6,613 bases of DNA, from contig JBDVBY010000005.1 in the NCBI GenBank assembly GCA_039942715.1, positions 1 through 6,613 of the forward strand, read 5' to 3'. This document shows positions 5,423 through 6,613 of this stretch, piece after piece. Both the position numbers and the translations under genes were made by a program. The notes beneath the pieces are model-generated. The model ran no database searches, had not been told where the DNA came from, and saw nothing but the letters and a program-made list of their open reading frames with translations. Position 1 is the first letter of the stretch. Every line of letters starts with the position of its first letter. This DNA comes from JABDJX01 sp039942715 (GTDB lineage: Bacteria > Pseudomonadota > Alphaproteobacteria > Rhodobacterales > Rhodobacteraceae).

Positions 5423-6127
5423 ATGAAAAGAACTAATCCATTTCGCTACTTTAAGACATCGCCGGAAATCATCCGACTAGCTGTAATGCTGTACATTCGA
5501 TTTCCGCTTTCCCTACGAAATGTCGAAGACCTGCTCCACGAACGTGGGATCGAAATCAGCCATGAAACGGTTCGCTTCTGGTGGAACCGCTTTGGCCCGA
5601 TGTTCGCCAGTGAGATCAAAAAGCGCCGAATTCAGGGGATGAAGTCAAGCAAGTGGAAGTGGCATTTGGACGAGGTTTTTGTGAAGATTAATGGCGAGAC
5701 GCACTACTTGTGGCGTGCTGTTGATCACGAAGGTGAAGTGCTTGAGAGCTACGTCACAAAGCGCCGAGATTGCAAAGCAGCGTTGAAATTCCTCAGGAAA
5801 CTGATGCGAAAGCATGGTTCTACGGACGAGATTGTGACGGACAGACTAGGCTCTTATGGCGCCGCACTGCGCGATTTGAACGCCCCACAAAAGCAAAGCA
5901 CTGGCCGCTGGTTGAACAATCGGGCGGAGAATTCTCACCTGCCTTTCCGACGACGAGAACGTGCAATGCTGCGGTTCAGGCGAATGCGGTCTCTGCAGAA
6001 ATTCGTGTCCGTTCACGCCTCAGTTTACAACCACTTCAATCAGGAGAGACTTCTTTCAAGCCGAGACATCTTCAAGCTGAAACGCACTGCTGCTCTTCGT
6101 GAATGGCGCTGTCTTTTTGCGGGATAA
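5423..6127 (+). CDS. IS6-family DDE transposase, copy A, complete (234 aa)
   Basis: A full-length transposase, 234 aa, usual for IS6. An N-terminal helix-turn-helix region (about 10-55; LRNVEDLLHERGIEISHETV is the typical IS6 motif) is followed by the DDE catalytic core. Asp-83 is in WHLDEVFVKINGE, Asp-140 in IVTDRLGSYGAAL, and Glu-169 in NNRAENSH. The basic FRRRERAMLRFRR and QKFVSVHASVYNHFN motifs are typical of the alphaproteobacterial branch. It acts on the inverted repeats of its own and related elements and joins molecules as cointegrates. ATG 5423 aligns with the start of copy B; no strong ribosome binding site is visible. All catalytic residues are intact and the ends are the better-matched pair, so this is the more likely active copy. 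Confidence 0.93.
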   Translation: MKRTNPFRYFKTSPEIIRLAVMLYIRFPLSLRNVEDLLHERGIEISHETVRFWWNRFGPMFASEIKKRRIQGMKSSKWKWHLDEVFVKINGETHYLWRAVDHEGEVLESYVTKRRDCKAALKFLRKLMRKHGSTDEIVTDRLGSYGAALRDLNAPQKQSTGRWLNNRAENSHLPFRRRERAMLRFRRMRSLQKFVSVHASVYNHFNQERLLSSRDIFKLKRTAALREWRCLFAG

Positions 6128-6131
6128 GGGA

Positions 6132-6157
6132 CAGTCTCGCTTTCCTAGCAGAGACTG
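6132..6157 (+). other. Hairpin just after transposase A stop codon
   Basis: CAGTCTC and GAGACTG pair perfectly over 7 bp with a 12-base loop, 5 bp after the stop. Copy B has lost this pairing but forms another stem at the same place (497-513), so structure, not sequence, seems kept. No T-run follows. Confidence 0.35.
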
Positions 6158-6167
6158 GCTCGCATTC

Positions 6168-6180
6168 GTCTGACAGCACC
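6168..6180 (-). repeat. Right terminal inverted repeat of IS copy A
   Basis: GTCTGACAGCACC on the plus strand, whose reverse complement begins GGTGCTGTCAGAC. The equivalent end of copy B, GTCTGACGGCACC, lies at 536-548. Confidence 0.8.
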
Positions 6181-6187
6181 TCGTTGG

Positions 6188-6223
6188 GGCACTTTCAGAA
6201 TAAACGGCACTGTCAGATTAAAC
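6188..6223. repeat. 18-bp imperfect tandem duplication of the IS left end
   Basis: GGCACTTTCAGAATAAAC at 6188-6205 is followed directly by GGCACTGTCAGATTAAAC at 6206-6223, 16 of 18 identical. The second is the true left end of copy B, since it lies 57 bp before the ATG as in copy A. The first fills most of the 25-bp gap between copies A and B and looks like a leftover IS end. Confidence 0.8.
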
Positions 6224-6262
6224 CGGCTTGAGCCGAGCAGGGGATGCACCTAGCCTCGCAGA

Positions 6263-6613
6263 ATGACTAAATCCAATCCATTTCGCTACTTTAAAACCAG
6301 CCCTGAGATCATTTGCCCGGCAGTTATGCTGTACGTCAGATTTCCGCTCTCCCTTCGAAACGTCGAAGACCTGCTCCACGAACGTGGGATCGAAATCAGC
6401 CATGAAACGGTTCGCTTCTGGTGGAACCGCTTTGGCACGATGTTCGCCAGTGAGATCAAAAAACGCCGGATACAGGGGTTGAAGTCAAGCAAGTGGAAAT
6501 GGCATTTGGACGAGGTCTTCGTGAAGATCAATGGCGAGATGCACTACCTTTGGCGGGCGGTAGATCATGAGGGCGAGGTGCTCGAGAGCTACGTCACAAA
6601 GCGCCGGGATCGC
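6263..6613 (+). CDS. IS6-family DDE transposase, copy B, N-terminal part (residues 1-117)
   Basis: This begins MTKSNPFRYFKTSPEII at an ATG equivalent to that of copy A and stays open to the right edge. It contains the helix-turn-helix motif LRNVEDLLHERGIEISHETV and the first catalytic Asp-83 (HLDEVFVKING). Across the contig join it continues in frame to the TAA at 493-495, giving a 234-aa protein. Differences from copy A include Arg-Leu to Cys-Pro at 18-19, at the start of a predicted helix, and Pro to Thr at 59. The proline in a helix and the altered residue next to catalytic Glu-169 hint at reduced activity, but there is no stop or frameshift. Confidence 0.85.
   Translation, partial: MTKSNPFRYFKTSPEIICPAVMLYVRFPLSLRNVEDLLHERGIEISHETVRFWWNRFGTMFASEIKKRRIQGLKSSKWKWHLDEVFVKINGEMHYLWRAVDHEGEVLESYVTKRRDR
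6473..6613. repeat. Terminal direct repeat, right copy (contig self-overlap)
   Basis: Identical to 1-141. The reading frame of the transposase that begins at 6263 enters this repeat at codon 71 (Gln) and leaves it in frame with the coding sequence at the left edge. This is what supports circularisation over a chance repeat. Confidence 0.9.

Larger units (their letters stand above)
5366..6180 (+). mobile_element. IS6-family insertion sequence, copy A, complete (815 bp)
   Basis: Ends are defined by imperfect inverted repeats: GGTACTGTCAGAGGAA at 5366-5381, and at the right edge the reverse complement reads GGTGCTGTCAGACGAA (14 of 16 match). The GGNNCTGTCAGA-like end, the total length, and a single 234-aa transposase filling most of the element all fit IS6. 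The 8-bp flanks, GTCCTGGA and TCGTTGGG, differ, so there is no target duplication, which is common after IS6-mediated rearrangement. It lies in the same orientation as copy B, 25 bp to its left. Confidence 0.9.
6206..6613 (+). mobile_element. IS6-family element, copy B, left part
   Basis: The left 408 bases of the second element, beginning at GGCACTGTCAGATTAA and running off the right edge. It continues at base 142 through the terminal overlap to end at 548, totalling 815 bp. Orientation is the same as copy A. Confidence 0.87.

Noticed and set aside
1..6613. CRISPR array, tRNA, rRNA or plasmid replication gene
   Set aside because: No regularly spaced repeats with unique spacers, no tRNA-like cloverleaf noticed, and no replication-protein-like reading frame on either strand.

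Overview
The window looks like an alphaproteobacterial sequence, most likely from Rhodobacterales or a relative. This rests on the style of the IS6-family transposases, the HxlR and DUF1330 proteins, the membrane-anchored winged-helix/TPR regulator, and moderate GC with degenerate intergenic repeats. It is inferred from protein character and not from a marker gene. Bases 1-141 are identical to 6473-6613, so the piece closes on itself. It is either a 6472-bp circle or one unit of a tandem or assembly loop. An overlap of exactly 141 bp matches a common de Bruijn assembler k-mer, so it is probably the closing overlap of a metagenomic contig.

Layout read as a circle: two directly repeated 815-bp IS6-family elements lie head to tail. 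Copy A is 5366-6180. Copy B is 6206-6613 continuing into 142-548. Only 25 bp separate them, 18 of which are an imperfect copy of the left end of copy B. Each element encodes a 234-aa DDE transposase (about 91% identical to each other). The remaining 4.8 kb (549-5365) is cargo, with no recognisable replication gene.

Cargo, left half: 549-1093 is essentially non-coding, with an intrinsic-terminator-like hairpin, a doubtful 39-aa ORF and degenerate repeats. An HxlR-family regulator with an SCP2-like C-terminal domain (1094-1786, minus) is divergent from a DUF1330 protein (1958-2284, plus). A strong hairpin follows the DUF1330 gene. Parts of the intergenic repeat reappear inverted on the other side of this gene pair.

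Cargo, right half: a ToxR/CadC-type one-component regulator (winged helix, one membrane helix, TPR domain; 3308-4534, minus) sits between two paralogous secreted proteins (2551-3183, minus; 4636-5310, plus). These share four cysteines and an IHxHGPL motif and belong to an uncharacterised family. Both have a tandem 10-bp-period operator-like repeat, ATTTCAC-N3-ATTTCA(C/T), about 90-108 bp upstream of their start codons, in the same orientation relative to the gene. The upstream copy for the second gene overlaps the GTG start of the regulator. The simplest model is that the membrane regulator senses an envelope signal, activates both secreted paralogues and autoregulates. This module, carried between IS6 elements, is the most interesting content of the window.
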